Counted from the first letter of the stretch, positions 50,303-60,432 are shown. The stretch is DNA of 64,000 nt from Dehalococcoides mccartyi CG5 (GCF_000830885.1 NZ_CP006951.1:124001-188000), one strand, 5' to 3'. Made by a program: numbers and translations. The notes: generated by a model from the letters alone, not told the origin.

Positions 50303-52495
50303 ATGGTTTTAGCCGATACAAAATCCGAAATGCCTCAATACCCCCAGACGGAGCAAGACCACCAGGTGATGGCTCACAAGATAAGCTCTGACTACCATGA
50401 GGACGAATGGAATAACTGGAAATGGCATATTTCCCATACTATTAGGGACTTGACCACAGTTGAAAAACTGCTGGGTGTAAAATTTTCAGCTGAAAAACGC
50501 CGTAGTCTGGAAGATACTATCCTCAAGTTTCCCATGAGCATTACACCTTATTATTTTTCCCTTATTGACCGCAAAAATTTCGAAAATGATCCTGTTTTTA
50601 TCCAGTCTGTACCCAGTGCCGCTGAACTTAATTTCAGTTGCTACGATAAAGAAGACCCTCTGGCCGAAGACGTGGATAGCCCCGCTCCCGGCATTACCCA
50701 CCGCTACCCGGACAGGGTGCTGTTTCATGTCTCAAACCGTTGTGCCATGTACTGCCGGCACTGTACCCGCAAACGCAAGGTGGGGGATATTGATAAAAAC
50801 CTTTCACGTGATGAGCTGAAAAAGGGATTGGAGTACATAAAAAACACCCCCCGGGTGCGGGATGTTTTACTGTCCGGGGGTGACCCTCTGCTCCTTCCTG
50901 ATAGCATACTTGAATGGCTACTTTCAGAACTGAAAGCGATACCTCATGTTCAGGTAATAAGGATTGGTACACGGGTACCGGTAGTATTGCCCCAGCGGAT
51001 TACTCCCCATCTGGTAAAAATTATCCGGAAGTATCACCCCGTCTGGATAAATACTCATTTCAATCACCCCCGTGAGATAACCTCCACCTCCAGCCGGGCG
51101 CTTGGCATGCTGGCAGATGCCGGTATACCCTTAGGTAACCAGACAGTTTTGCTGGCCAAGGTAAATGACTGTCCGCGGGTTATGAAAGCCCTGGTACATA
51201 AACTGGTGGAAAACAGAGTCAGACCGTATTACCTCTACCAGTGTGACCCGGCACAGGGCCTTTCCCATTTCCGCACTTCCATAGGCAAGGGTATAGAGAT
51301 TATCGAAAATCTTATCGGGCATACCAGCGGATTTGCCGTACCCACATATGTTATAGATGCGCCGAATGGCGGCGGCAAGATACCTATTATGCCGAATTAC
51401 CTCATATCCCAGTCTTCCAGCAAGGTTATTCTGCGTAATTACGAAGGGATTATCACGGCCTATTACCAGCCGGAAGATTACCACCCGCCCAAGTGCGGGC
51501 AGGATTGTTCGGCCTGTAATCTGGATTTGGACTTGAATGGTGCGGCAGAGGGGGCGCTGGTAGGGATTGCCCGTTTGCTGTCTAACTATGAAGATACCGA
51601 TTATTTAGTTCCCACTGAATGTGACCGAATGGATCGCCGCAAGAGCGGCTATGACCAGATAACTACTATGGGGACTTCCCTCATCCAGCACGGCAAAAAC
51701 AGTGACCGTATCTACCTGATGAGATTGGCCGCCGAAGAGGCCGCCACTCTGATAACTGGGATGCAGACACTGGCAACCGAAAACGGCTACACCAAGCTGT
51801 TTGCCAAGGTGCCTGATGATATAAAGCCCCTGTTTGAAGCAGATGGTTTTGAAACCGAGGCGGTTATTCCCTGTTTTTACGGCGGGAGCAAAGCCGGTTA
51901 CTTCATGGGAAAGTTTATAGATAAAGACCGTAAAATAGAAGAAAATGGCGAATTGCTGGAAGATGTGCTGAAGGTGGCCCATTCCAAAGCTGGTAAAGTG
52001 CCGGCGGTCAAATTGCCTAACGGGTATACCCTTCGCAAATGCACCGCTGAAGATACGTCAGCTATGGCCGAGGTTTTTTCCACTGTTTTTGCATCATATC
52101 CGTTTCCCATTTTTGAACCGGACTATATCAGCCGCACCATGGCTGAAAGCATAACTTATTATGGTATCTGGCATGGTGACAGATTGGCGGCGTTATCTTC
52201 AGCCGAACAGTATCCGCTGGAAGGGCACGTGGAATTGACAGATTTTGCTACCTTGCCCGCATACCGACGCCGCAAGCTGGCGGGTATTTTACTGCGTACT
52301 ATGGAAGATGAAATGAAGCAAAAAGGCTTTGGAGTTAGCTATACGTCTGCAGTGGCGGAGTCTTATGGTATGAATATCAGCTTTGCCCGCCAGGGATATA
52401 AATTTGCCGGGAGGCTGAAAAACAATACCCAAATAAACGGCAGTATAAAAAGCATGAATGTTTGGTACAAGTGCCTGAAGAAAAAGACCAAATAG
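50303..52495 (+). CDS. Fused lysine 2,3-aminomutase / beta-lysine N-acetyltransferase
   Basis: The 730-residue protein joins two enzymes usually encoded by ablA and ablB. Residues about 20-440 are a radical-SAM lysine 2,3-aminomutase (CxxxCxxC in [17 protein letters not shown], then [11 protein letters not shown], and Cys residues in CGQDCSACN). Residues about 470-730 include a GNAT acetyltransferase ([16 protein letters not shown], with the acetyl-CoA loop). Together they would turn lysine into N-epsilon-acetyl-beta-lysine, an osmolyte known from methanogenic archaea. GGAAGG precedes the ATG at 50303; upstream in-frame starts lack one. Confidence 0.9.
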   Translation: MVLADTKSEMPQYPQTEQDHQVMAHKISSDYHEDEWNNWKWHISHTIRDLTTVEKLLGVKFSAEKRRSLEDTILKFPMSITPYYFSLIDRKNFENDPVFIQSVPSAAELNFSCYDKEDPLAEDVDSPAPGITHRYPDRVLFHVSNRCAMYCRHCTRKRKVGDIDKNLSRDELKKGLEYIKNTPRVRDVLLSGGDPLLLPDSILEWLLSELKAIPHVQVIRIGTRVPVVLPQRITPHLVKIIRKYHPVWINTHFNHPREITSTSSRALGMLADAGIPLGNQTVLLAKVNDCPRVMKALVHKLVENRVRPYYLYQCDPAQGLSHFRTSIGKGIEIIENLIGHTSGFAVPTYVIDAPNGGGKIPIMPNYLISQSSSKVILRNYEGIITAYYQPEDYHPPKCGQDCSACNLDLDLNGAAEGALVGIARLLSNYEDTDYLVPTECDRMDRRKSGYDQITTMGTSLIQHGKNSDRIYLMRLAAEEAATLITGMQTLATENGYTKLFAKVPDDIKPLFEADGFETEAVIPCFYGGSKAGYFMGKFIDKDRKIEENGELLEDVLKVAHSKAGKVPAVKLPNGYTLRKCTAEDTSAMAEVFSTVFASYPFPIFEPDYISRTMAESITYYGIWHGDRLAALSSAEQYPLEGHVELTDFATLPAYRRRKLAGILLRTMEDEMKQKGFGVSYTSAVAESYGMNISFARQGYKFAGRLKNNTQINGSIKSMNVWYKCLKKKTK

Positions 52496-52524
52496 GCCAA
52501 GTTGCTTTCAGTATCATATAGCAG

Positions 52525-52556
52525 AGCGGACACCTTTTTGGGGTGTCCGCTTTTGT
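52525..52556 (+). terminator. Terminator after lysine aminomutase fusion gene
   Basis: A 10-bp stem AGCGGACACC/GGTGTCCGCT (52525-52534 with 52542-52551) is followed by TTT and a T-rich tail. Confidence 0.9.
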
Positions 52557-52576
52557 TTGACAGATTGCAGGTTATT

Positions 52577-53857
52577 TTAGGCGCCAGGGTTCAGTACCCG
52601 TCCGGTAAAGAGAGTAGTGCCGGTAGCCATATCTACTATGCAGAATATAAAAGCCCGGTCAATGCTCAGGGTGACAGGTTCAGCAGGGGCGGAAGTCAGG
52701 TTCATAGTTACGGCTGTTGCCGCTGCCGCTTCAGTGCCGGCTTCACTTACAGATATAAATGACTTATGAAATACGTCACCTATCATCAGGTTATAGCCGC
52801 CGTCCATTTTTGAGAAATCCGCTTGGCCGCTAAAAGCAGTGGGCATACCCAAGGCAGACAGGGCATCTTTGAGGGCAAACTCTGACTCAAAGCTGAATTT
52901 GGGCAGGGATAAATTTATCTGGTTATACTTGATGGAAGCGAGTATCCCGGTCAGCATTTGCCCGGAAAGAGCATCTTCCACCTGTCCAAACTTGCCTTCA
53001 TCCGGCAGGATAATCACCATGGAGAGACTGTTTCCGGCGTAAGCAAGTTCTACCGCCTGAAAATCATCTCCGTTGTAATAGCCGTGGCCTTCGCTCTGGT
53101 GCATCATCTGCACGCTTACGCTAGAGCCGTTTTGCAGGTAGAAAAGGCCGTTCTGAGTGTCTTCTTCTTCAAACGGAGCTGCCCAGGCGGCATTAAAGTA
53201 AATGGCATTGGTCAGCACCAGACGGGTGGTTGAGTCTATTCCATCAGAGGGGATAAGGTCTTTGATTTTATCTTTGGTTGCCTCGGATACCCAGTCATTT
53301 ATCACCCTGCGGGCATCTTCAGAGCTGGCGGCAAAGTCCAGTACCCGCAGTCCTGCACCGTAGTTCTGGGCAAGCGTATCCAGAAAATCTGACAGGAAGG
53401 TGTAATTTTTCTGCCCCCAGATGGCATTTACCAGTTTCAGCTCAAAAGTGCCGGCATCGGCCTCCTCTGCCTGTGATTCTCTTTTATTCAATTCCTGATC
53501 TATAAAGTTAAAAAAGGCATGCAGGTTTGCATCCGGCAGCAGGTAGTTAAGGGTATTTTGCATCTCGGTTTTGGTGGTGGTATCTGCTCCGGCGTATGTC
53601 ATGGCCAGAGCAATGGAGATGCTGAAAGGGGAGTAAAAGAAATTGCCTTCCTCTGTACCTTTCAGAAAGTGATACAGCTTGAAGGCAAAATCATTGTTGG
53701 CTTCTGCTTGAATATTTGCGTCTTGCTGGCTGATATTCGGGTTTGCAATCCGGTCTTTGTCAGATTTCAGTTCCTCAGCCGAAACTCCGCCCGAACAGGC
53801 GGTAAGGGTAAATAAACTGGCTACTGCCAGCAGTGAAAATACATGTTTGATTTTCAT
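52577..53857 (-). CDS. Serpin (serine protease inhibitor), lipoprotein
   Basis: The 426-residue serpin has a lipobox (SLFTLTACSGG, Cys at about 21), so it should be tethered outside the cell. The serpin fold is complete, including the hinge SEAGTEAAAATAVT that is required for inhibition. Counting from the hinge Glu as P17 gives P1-P1' near Thr-Ser in NLTSAP; the real scissile bond is uncertain. Inhibitory serpins trap serine or cysteine proteases. AAGGAGATAAAAT precedes its ATG. It is monocistronic. Confidence 0.92.
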   Translation of the reverse strand: MKIKHVFSLLAVASLFTLTACSGGVSAEELKSDKDRIANPNISQQDANIQAEANNDFAFKLYHFLKGTEEGNFFYSPFSISIALAMTYAGADTTTKTEMQNTLNYLLPDANLHAFFNFIDQELNKRESQAEEADAGTFELKLVNAIWGQKNYTFLSDFLDTLAQNYGAGLRVLDFAASSEDARRVINDWVSEATKDKIKDLIPSDGIDSTTRLVLTNAIYFNAAWAAPFEEEDTQNGLFYLQNGSSVSVQMMHQSEGHGYYNGDDFQAVELAYAGNSLSMVIILPDEGKFGQVEDALSGQMLTGILASIKYNQINLSLPKFSFESEFALKDALSALGMPTAFSGQADFSKMDGGYNLMIGDVFHKSFISVSEAGTEAAAATAVTMNLTSAPAEPVTLSIDRAFIFCIVDMATGTTLFTGRVLNPGA

Positions 53858-53988
53858 ATTTTATCTCCTTGGGTTGTCTGCAAATATTAAAACGCCGGGG
53901 GTCTGAAAAGGATAGTATAGGGTAATAATGCCCGTAGACCATTTGAAATTAAAGGTTTATAATTGTAATTTCTTTCAGGAGGACGAAC

Positions 53989-54630
53989 ATAAATATACGC
54001 AAAGCGGAGCGCTTTTCATCATTTTCACATCTGGCAGGGGCGGTGGGGGGTGTGCTGGCACTGATAGTGCTGGTTATCCTCAGCTGGGGGAACTGGGATA
54101 TTATGGCGGTCTCGGTGATTTATGCCCTGGCCGTTATCAGTTTGTTTTCCTTCAGTACCATTTACCATGCCTTGAAAAAAAAGGAAAATGAAATAAATGT
54201 CTGGCGCAAGCTTGACCATATAGCTATATTTATAATGATAGCCGGTACGTATACCCCTATGGCTTATATCTATCTGGACGGCGGCTGGCGGCTTGGTATG
54301 CTTATTGCCACCTGGGTTTTTGTGCTGGCAGGGGTTTTCCAGAAGATATTTTTCCTGAATGCACCCCGCTGGCTTTCACCGGTAACTTATCTGGGTATGG
54401 GCTGGATGGCGGTTGTCCCGTTAAGAGAGTTCTGGCTGAATATGCCGAGTCTGGTGTTCTGGTTGATTGCGGCCGGAGGACTGGCATACAGTATCGGGGC
54501 GGTTATTTACGGGCTGAAAAAACCTAATCCTGTGCCGGGTGCTTTCGGCTTCCACGAGATATTCCATACCCTTATATTGCTGGGCTGGGCGTTTCATCTG
54601 GCGGCGGTTATACTGGCTATTTTAGGTTAG
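53989..54630 (+). CDS. Hemolysin III family membrane protein, probable ATA start
   Basis: This protein of 213 residues has seven membrane helices of the HlyIII/PAQR type, with conserved [21 protein letters not shown] and [15 protein letters not shown] holding metal ligands. Only GTG 54043 and later codons are standard starts, but that start would cut the first family segment. Family-like residues ([18 protein letters not shown]) continue in frame upstream. AGGAGG (53977-53982) stands 6 bases before ATA 53989. I therefore call ATA as start. The function of the family is not settled. Confidence 0.8.
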   Translation: MNIRKAERFSSFSHLAGAVGGVLALIVLVILSWGNWDIMAVSVIYALAVISLFSFSTIYHALKKKENEINVWRKLDHIAIFIMIAGTYTPMAYIYLDGGWRLGMLIATWVFVLAGVFQKIFFLNAPRWLSPVTYLGMGWMAVVPLREFWLNMPSLVFWLIAAGGLAYSIGAVIYGLKKPNPVPGAFGFHEIFHTLILLGWAFHLAAVILAILG

Positions 54631-56618
54631 TTATCCAGCTCTTTTAGGGTATCTTCCATTTTCTGCTTAAGTGTGTCATTCTGCTGGCAAAGTTTCAGCC
54701 ATTTTTCACCCAGAATTATCAGCCGTTCTTTGCAGGTTTTATATTCCAAAGAGGCATCGGCCACTTTTTGGCCGCTTCGGTATAAATCGGGGTCGGCAAG
54801 CAGGGTTTCCAGTTCCTGTTTGCTTTTTTCCAGCCCGGTTATTTCTTCCTCTGTATCAGAGATTTCCTGTTTTAAAGCCCCTGTTTCTTTATAATGCTGG
54901 TTTCTAATCTGACCTTCCAGAGTTTTACGCTGTTTCTGGGAGAGTGAGGCTGAAACGGGAGCGGGGCGGGGGGAACTGACCGCAGTCCTGTTCTTTAGTA
55001 TTTCATCTTCAAAGGGGTTGGCGGCGGCAAATTCCAGATAGGCATCATAATCGCCTTCAAAAATTCTGATTTTACCGTTTCGTACTTCAATAATCTTGGT
55101 GGCCACTTCGCGGATAAGGGTGCGGTCATGAGTGATGAAACAAAGAGTGCCTTTGTAAGCCTGAAGGGCATCAGCCAGTATTTCACGGGCAGGTATATCC
55201 AGATGGTTGGTAGGCTCGTCCATGAGTACCAGATTGGCTGGTTTGAGTAGCATTTTGGCGATGGCCAAACGGGTTTTTTCACCTCCCGACAGTACCGATA
55301 TTCTCTTTTTTACATCATCTCCGCTGAATAGAAATGCCCCCAGCATGCCCCGCAGCTGTTGTTCAGGGGCATCAGGCAGTATTGTTTCCAGTTCCTGAAT
55401 AAGGTTATTGGACGGGCAGAGTGACTCTACATAATACTGAGCGAAATAGGCGGTATTTACGTTTACACCCAGATTACGGTAACCCGAATCAAAGGGCATA
55501 ACCCCGGCCAGTATCTTCAGGAGGGTGGTTTTGCCGGCACCGTTCGGACCTACCAGTGCAACTTTATCTCCGCGGTTGAGTACCAGTTCCAGCCCCTGGT
55601 AGATAACCATATCGCCGTAAGACTTGGTAAGGTTTCTTAGTTTTATAACATCATGCCCGCTGCGTTCCGGTTCAGGGAAGTTGAAGTGCATTTTCTTGGT
55701 CTGGCGGGGGATAACTATGGCAGACAGTTTATCCAGCTTTTTTATCCGGCTTTGCACCTGGCTGGCTTTAGTGGCTTTGTAACGGAAACGTTCTATAAAC
55801 TTGGTTTCTTTGTCTATAAGCTCCTGCTGGCGGCGGGATTGGCTTTCAAGCTGGGTTAGGCGGAGTTCGCGCTCACGCAGGTAGCTGTCATAATTGCCTG
55901 TATAGAGACGGGCTTTTTGTTCCTCCAGTGACAGTATTTTGGTTGCGATGGAGTTCAAAAATGCCCGGTCATGGCTGGTAAAAAGCACCGAACCACTGTA
56001 CTGCTTCAAGTAGCTTTCAAACCAGCGGGTGGATTCCAGGTCAAGGTGGTTGGTAGGTTCGTCCAGTATAAGTATATCCGGGCTGAGGAAAAGGAGTTTT
56101 GCCAGTTCAGCCCGCATCAGCCAGCCGCCGGAAAATTCATGCAGGGGGCGGTCAAAATCGGCGGGTTTGAAACCCAGTCCTGCCAGTATCAGTTTAGCTT
56201 CCTGTTCGGCGTTATAGCCGCCCAGAGCTTCAAAAGAGTGCTGAAGTTCACCCAGTTCGTTCATCAGGCGGTTGCTTTCAGAGCCGTCTTTTTCTTCTGC
56301 CAGTTCTCCCTGCAGCAGGGAAATCTTGTGCGAAAGGGAACGGAGGCGGTCTGAGGCGCTGGAAACAGCTTTAAGCAGGGGTTGTTTGGAACTGGGTTTG
56401 ATATCCTGCTCCAGATAACCTACCGTAGTGCCGCGGCGGAGGATGATTTTACCTTCATCAGGTTCCAGCCTGCCGGCAATCATTTCAAAAAGGGTAGTTT
56501 TACCGCTGCCGTTCGGGCCAAGTAAAGCCAGGCGGTCTCTTGCGCCTATATTCAGGTTTACGCCGGTATAAAGGCTGCGCACCCCGAAGGATTTGGAAAG
56601 ATTTTGGATATTTAACAT
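54627..56618 (-). CDS. ABC-F family ATP-binding protein
   Basis: The 663-residue protein has two ATPase domains without membrane segments. Each has Walker A ([18 protein letters not shown]), a signature ([16 protein letters not shown]) and LDEPTNHLD-type Walker B. A linker joins them and a C-terminal coiled coil (about residues 570-660) follows. ABC-F proteins act on ribosomes, in translation or antibiotic protection. ATG 56618 ([10 protein letters not shown]) is the best start; the frame extends to 56684 without homology. No ribosome site is seen before it. Confidence 0.92.
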   Translation of the reverse strand: MLNIQNLSKSFGVRSLYTGVNLNIGARDRLALLGPNGSGKTTLFEMIAGRLEPDEGKIILRRGTTVGYLEQDIKPSSKQPLLKAVSSASDRLRSLSHKISLLQGELAEEKDGSESNRLMNELGELQHSFEALGGYNAEQEAKLILAGLGFKPADFDRPLHEFSGGWLMRAELAKLLFLSPDILILDEPTNHLDLESTRWFESYLKQYSGSVLFTSHDRAFLNSIATKILSLEEQKARLYTGNYDSYLRERELRLTQLESQSRRQQELIDKETKFIERFRYKATKASQVQSRIKKLDKLSAIVIPRQTKKMHFNFPEPERSGHDVIKLRNLTKSYGDMVIYQGLELVLNRGDKVALVGPNGAGKTTLLKILAGVMPFDSGYRNLGVNVNTAYFAQYYVESLCPSNNLIQELETILPDAPEQQLRGMLGAFLFSGDDVKKRISVLSGGEKTRLAIAKMLLKPANLVLMDEPTNHLDIPAREILADALQAYKGTLCFITHDRTLIREVATKIIEVRNGKIRIFEGDYDAYLEFAAANPFEDEILKNRTAVSSPRPAPVSASLSQKQRKTLEGQIRNQHYKETGALKQEISDTEEEITGLEKSKQELETLLADPDLYRSGQKVADASLEYKTCKERLIILGEKWLKLCQQNDTLKQKMEDTLKELDN

Positions 56619-56639
56619 ATTAGTTTTTGTATAGTAGCC

Positions 56640-56668
56640 ATTATACAGTAAGAAACCCCCGCCGCCAA
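56640..56668 (-). promoter_or_regulatory. Predicted promoter of the ABC-F gene
   Basis: On the minus strand TTGGCG (56668-56663) and TATAAT (56645-56640) are 17 bases apart. The message would begin about 15 bases before the ATG at 56618 and contain no Shine-Dalgarno motif. Confidence 0.6.
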
Positions 56669-56687
56669 AGGAGGTATAACTCAATAT

Positions 56688-56718
56688 AAAAAGGGGGAGG
56701 CTTGAAATCGCCTCCCCC
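56688..56718 (-). terminator. Terminator after the lipoprotein gene
   Basis: On the minus strand a perfect 9-bp stem GGGGGAGGC/GCCTCCCCC with 8-base loop is followed by five T residues. It ends the transcript of the gene at 56752-57609. Confidence 0.9.
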
Positions 56719-56751
56719 GTCAGGGTTTCTTTCCGGAAGGTGTTAGAAAAC

Positions 56752-57609
56752 CTAGCCTACCTGAATGGCATTAACCGCTTCAGGGGGCAGAGTGATAGAT
56801 ACCGGCTGGTTAATATTGGTTATAGTTGTAGACATAACCATAGATAAAGTTTGCGCCTCTATGAGCATATCCATGGACATATTCATTTTTATTACATAAG
56901 ACGTATCTTTGGCCACCCAAGCAGTCAGTTTTATATTTTTCAGGCTGTCAGCAGGGTTGGTTATAGCTGAAGGGTCTTCGATAGCTTGCTGTTCGTTCAG
57001 GTATTTTATCAGTTCTGTCAGGTCAGGGGTGATGGTAACTTTCCAGCAGCTTGTTCCGTTTATCGTTTCAGACCCGTCTACGGTAATGCTGGATTTGGAA
57101 AACAGGTAGTTATTCTGCTGGGATTGGGAGTTCCAAGTCTGGGTTTGCATCTGGGTATCCATCAGCATTTTGTACCAAGTGTTAAGCTGCATGCCGGTGT
57201 TCTGGTCGGTGCTGGTAATCCTGAAATACTGGAAACTGTCAATCAGGTAGGTTTCCATTTCCATGGTGCTCGCCAAATCTCCGGTCATGAGGATACTGCT
57301 TGTTAAGTACGCTTTCTTGCTGCTAAGGTCCTCTTTGCCGTTTGCAGTCATAACCGTTTTGATACTCATACCGGAAACTTGCATAGTCATGTCAATAACA
57401 CTGGTCGTATCAAAGCTGGTTATATTGGGAGAGGCGGCCAGTATGGAAGCAATCAGCTGTGAGCCGGTAGGGGTAGTGTCCGATACGGGAAGATTATTGG
57501 TGTCTGGTGAATCATTGTTCGCTGTGCCGCTTGAACAGCTGCTGCCCAAAGCCAGTGAGAGTAGCATGAGCAGGCTGATTAAGGGAGCTATAACTTTAAA
57601 GGATTTCAT
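56752..57609 (-). CDS. DUF6612-like lipoprotein
   Basis: The 285-residue exported protein has a signal peptide and a likely lipoprotein Cys (ALGSSCSSG), though the residue at -3 is not ideal. The mature part resembles LppX/LolA-like lipoproteins of the DUF6612 type, with two-layer beta structure and the [15 protein letters not shown] and [13 protein letters not shown] segments. It may bind lipid at the cell surface, but the function is unknown. It is monocistronic with a strong terminator. Confidence 0.75.
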   Translation of the reverse strand: MKSFKVIAPLISLLMLLSLALGSSCSSGTANNDSPDTNNLPVSDTTPTGSQLIASILAASPNITSFDTTSVIDMTMQVSGMSIKTVMTANGKEDLSSKKAYLTSSILMTGDLASTMEMETYLIDSFQYFRITSTDQNTGMQLNTWYKMLMDTQMQTQTWNSQSQQNNYLFSKSSITVDGSETINGTSCWKVTITPDLTELIKYLNEQQAIEDPSAITNPADSLKNIKLTAWVAKDTSYVIKMNMSMDMLIEAQTLSMVMSTTITNINQPVSITLPPEAVNAIQVG

Positions 57610-57734
57610 CTGTTGCTACCTTTCCTGTTTACTATTACAGTAAACTATTTAGACTATACAGGACACTATGATAAATATAGTCAAGCAAGAAGTCAATATG
57701 GTAATCCTTGCGGCATAGCTACAAATTGCAAATT

Positions 57735-58925
57735 TTAACTTAAACCGGCTACGTAGCCGGAAGCCCAGGCAAATCCAAGGTTATAGCCGCCGCGTTTGCC
57801 GTTTACGTCCAGCACCTCGCCTGCCAGATACAACCCTTTGACCAGCTTTGACTCCAGGGTTTGGGGGTCTACTTCTTTGGTGTCTATACCGCCGGCGGTA
57901 AATTCGGCCTCATTCCAGCCGCGGGTTCCCGAAACCTCAAACCGCCAGTTTTTAAGTTTAACAGCCGCTTTGGAGGGGTTTTCTTTTTCAAATAGCTGTT
58001 TAAATGCCAGGCAGAGTTTACCGGGCAATATACCGGTCAGCATATCCTCCGGAGTTAAGCCCATTTTATGGCGGTTAGTCAGCTCTGTTTCCAGCTGTTT
58101 TTGCTCCATAAAGGGTATCAGGTCTGTTTCAAGGGAGACATCTTTTATATTTAAGCGGTTTATAGCCAGAGAAATTTCCTGGCTTATATCCAGTATAAGG
58201 CTGCCTGACAAACCGTATTTGGTAAAAAGCAGTTCTCCGTCAACGGGGTTGCCTATTTTGCCTTGGATACGGCTTTGGGCGCGGGCAATAATGCGTTGCC
58301 CCTGAAGCAGGTGACAGAGAGGGTCTTTGACCACCAGAGGTACAGTACTGGGTACAGGTTTGATGATGCGGTGACCCAGTGAAGAAGCCAGTTTGTAGCC
58401 GCTTCCGTCCGAACCGAAAGAAGGGTAAGTAGAGCCTCCGCCTGTCAGGATAAGGCTGTGGCCGGTTTGCTGTTTACCGTCTGCTGCGCCCAAGCTGAAA
58501 CCGGTTTGAGTTTTTTGGATGGACACGCAGTCAAAGCCGTATTCCACCTGCACACCCAGCCGTTTTATTTCCAGTGCAAGCACCTTCTGGACAGACGCAG
58601 CTTGGTTGGTAAACGGGAAAATGCGGCCGTCCTGTGAGTAATAGTGAAGCCCCAGTTCCGAAAAGAAAGTTAGTATATCATCCCGTCCGAAGCGGCTGAA
58701 GACAGAATTTACCAGGGGTCTGGCTTCGGGGTTATAAGAGCTGGAATCCAGCGCTTCATTAAGCAGGTTGCAGCGCCCGTTGCCGCTGGCCAGTATTTTC
58801 TTGCCCAGCTGGGCAGTTTTTTCAAGAATCATTACCGGTTCACCCCGGCGGGCTTTGCTGATTGAGGCTACCATACCGGCAGCGCCTCCGCCAATAATCA
58901 GGGTTGTTTTCCGGGGCATTTTCAA
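57735..58925 (-). CDS. BaiN/HI0933-like FAD-dependent oxidoreductase (copy 2)
   Basis: The 396-residue flavoprotein has TLIIGGGAAGMVASI, SGNGRCNLLN, TGGGSTYPSFGSDGSGY and a C-terminal TAGGIDTKEVDPQTLESK and GGYNLGFAWASG. It is the paralogue of the protein at 41108. GGGAGG lies 4 bases before TTG 58925 and 10 bases before ATG 58919; I keep the former. The substrate is unknown. A 202-base gap after it holds no gene. Confidence 0.88.
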   Translation of the reverse strand: MKMPRKTTLIIGGGAAGMVASISKARRGEPVMILEKTAQLGKKILASGNGRCNLLNEALDSSSYNPEARPLVNSVFSRFGRDDILTFFSELGLHYYSQDGRIFPFTNQAASVQKVLALEIKRLGVQVEYGFDCVSIQKTQTGFSLGAADGKQQTGHSLILTGGGSTYPSFGSDGSGYKLASSLGHRIIKPVPSTVPLVVKDPLCHLLQGQRIIARAQSRIQGKIGNPVDGELLFTKYGLSGSLILDISQEISLAINRLNIKDVSLETDLIPFMEQKQLETELTNRHKMGLTPEDMLTGILPGKLCLAFKQLFEKENPSKAAVKLKNWRFEVSGTRGWNEAEFTAGGIDTKEVDPQTLESKLVKGLYLAGEVLDVNGKRGGYNLGFAWASGYVAGLS

Positions 58926-59127
58926 ATGGCCTCCCTAAATTTGTCACGCCGGGTAGTGAAGAATAGGCTTATTATACACTAAAGGCAGGGATAAGCTGAC
59001 GGCCGGGGTGTTTGGGTATCTTCAACATGTCCAGTTGAGGTAAGAAATCGGTGTATTTTAGGGCAAAGGCAGGAAAGGGACAAAACTCAGATGAGATATA
59101 ACTGCACTTAGGCTGATAGGCAAAAAA

Positions 59128-59469
59128 TTAAGGGGTTATTTTCTGTCCGCAGTTTGGGCAGAACACAACATCTGCTGCCAATCCGATACCGCATTTGGTG
59201 CAGTATTGACCACTTGTGTTTTGACTGTCTGGGGTGGATAGACGGGATTGCACTGGATGAGCAGGTTTGGACGGGTTTTTCAGATAGCTTCTTATCAGAA
59301 GGAATGCTCCTAGCAACATAACTAATGCCGGAAGCCCGGTGACAAAGAAAAACATTCCGGCAACCTGTGGCTCAGTTTCGCTCAGGGAGCCAATGAGGTT
59401 TTGGATGGAAAAAACAAGTACCGGCAATCCCCAAAGGCCCAGCAGTATACCTATAATCAGCCTGACCAT
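59128..59469 (-). CDS. Membrane protein with C-terminal zinc ribbon (1)
   Basis: The 113-residue protein has two membrane helices, then a short linker and one zinc ribbon (YCTKCGIGLAADVVFCPNCGQKITP). The function is unknown. The next gene upstream ends 12 bases away and has the same architecture, so the two are likely a transcription unit. Confidence 0.75.
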   Translation of the reverse strand: MVRLIIGILLGLWGLPVLVFSIQNLIGSLSETEPQVAGMFFFVTGLPALVMLLGAFLLIRSYLKNPSKPAHPVQSRLSTPDSQNTSGQYCTKCGIGLAADVVFCPNCGQKITP

Positions 59470-59481
59470 AATACCGGCTTC

Positions 59482-59739
59482 CTAGGGTATTTTAGGGGCA
59501 TGCAGTTTCTCTGTGCCGCAAACAGGACAAAACTGGATATTGGCTTCCAGTTTCTGCCCGCATCTGGTGCAGTACTGTACCCCTTTGTTGATTTCAATTA
59601 TATCCAGAGGCATATTTCTTCCGGTGATTTTCTTTTTATTCAGCTTGTTAAACAAATATATCAGCCCCCAGATAAGACCTACAGGGATCATTATCAGTAT
59701 GATGATTATTATTATTTCTATGGGACCAATTTTGGGCAT
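59482..59739 (-). CDS. Membrane protein with C-terminal zinc ribbon (2)
   Basis: The 85-residue protein has one Ile-rich membrane helix, a basic segment, then a zinc ribbon (YCTRCGQKLEANIQFCPVCG). It lies between two other zinc-ribbon membrane proteins on the same strand. GGAGGAGA precedes the ATG. The function is unknown. Confidence 0.75.
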   Translation of the reverse strand: MPKIGPIEIIIIIILIMIPVGLIWGLIYLFNKLNKKKITGRNMPLDIIEINKGVQYCTRCGQKLEANIQFCPVCGTEKLHAPKIP

Positions 59740-59826
59740 GTCATCTCCTCCATGTGTTAATTCGGGCTGTCCGCTGGGTGGAGAGATTATTCAGATTGGC
59801 ATATGCCATTAAAGCTTGCGGCTATA

Positions 59827-60153
59827 TTAATCCCGCAGGGGTATGCCTTTGGCGTCATACTGGAATGAGCCGGTAAGTATAAGTATGCCTTCAATAAGGC
59901 CCCAGATATAGCCGCCTATGCCCAGAGTAACAAAAGATACAATAATTTGGGCTATTCCAATACCCACGTAACCCAGATAAAATCTGTGTACGCCTATACT
60001 TCCCAGAAATATACCCAGCAAACCGGCCGCAATCCTGGATTTTCGTTCGGGGTATTCCGTAGCGGTTGTTCCGCTCGTATGGAGCTGATTACCGCAGGCA
60101 GGGCAGAAGGATACGCTATCATCTACTTGTTTACCGCATTTGGAACAATACAT
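59827..60153 (-). CDS. TM2 domain protein with N-terminal zinc ribbon (3)
   Basis: The 108-residue protein has a zinc ribbon first (MYCSKCGKQVDDSVSFCPACG) and then a TM2 domain. That domain has two helices with AGLLGIFLGSIGVHRFYLG between them, its hallmark. It is the first gene of the three-gene leftward zinc-ribbon group. The function of TM2 proteins in bacteria is not defined. Confidence 0.85.
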   Translation of the reverse strand: MYCSKCGKQVDDSVSFCPACGNQLHTSGTTATEYPERKSRIAAGLLGIFLGSIGVHRFYLGYVGIGIAQIIVSFVTLGIGGYIWGLIEGILILTGSFQYDAKGIPLRD

Positions 60154-60394
60154 GCTATTTCCGCCTCTATATTTTTGTTGAAAACATTATAGTCTTGAGT
60201 ATATGTATTAACAAGTACATAAAAGATAATACATTGCACAGGCATTTGGCTGTTACTGAAAGCTACTGAAGATGTCACGCTATTATCCACAAGGATTTTA
60301 GCTGAAAATCCAACTTTGCAAAGTGTCAGGATAAAGGCATTCAGTCTTCCGGAAGGGTTTTGAAATTAGTTAAATGGTAGGTTTTAGCTTTATG

Positions 60395-60432
60395 GTGGAG
60401 CAGAGCCGGAGGGATTCGAACCCCTGACCTCC
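60395..60432 (-). other. tRNA/tmRNA 3'-end-like remnant
   Basis: Read on the minus strand, this holds a T-arm with GGGGTTCGAATCCCTCC and an acceptor-like tail ending in GCTCCACCA. No matching 5' half is found within 120 bases upstream, and the T-arm to CCA distance is about 5 bases too long for an intact tRNA. It looks like the 3' part of a tRNA or tmRNA gene left by integration or deletion. It sits just upstream of the second rdhA locus. The rest of the 60154-60540 gap contains no gene. Confidence 0.5.

Noticed and set aside
54043-54045. GTG as the start of the hemolysin III gene
   Set aside because: It has no ribosome site and removes the conserved N-terminal segment. The upstream ATA has a perfect AGGAGG at the right distance.
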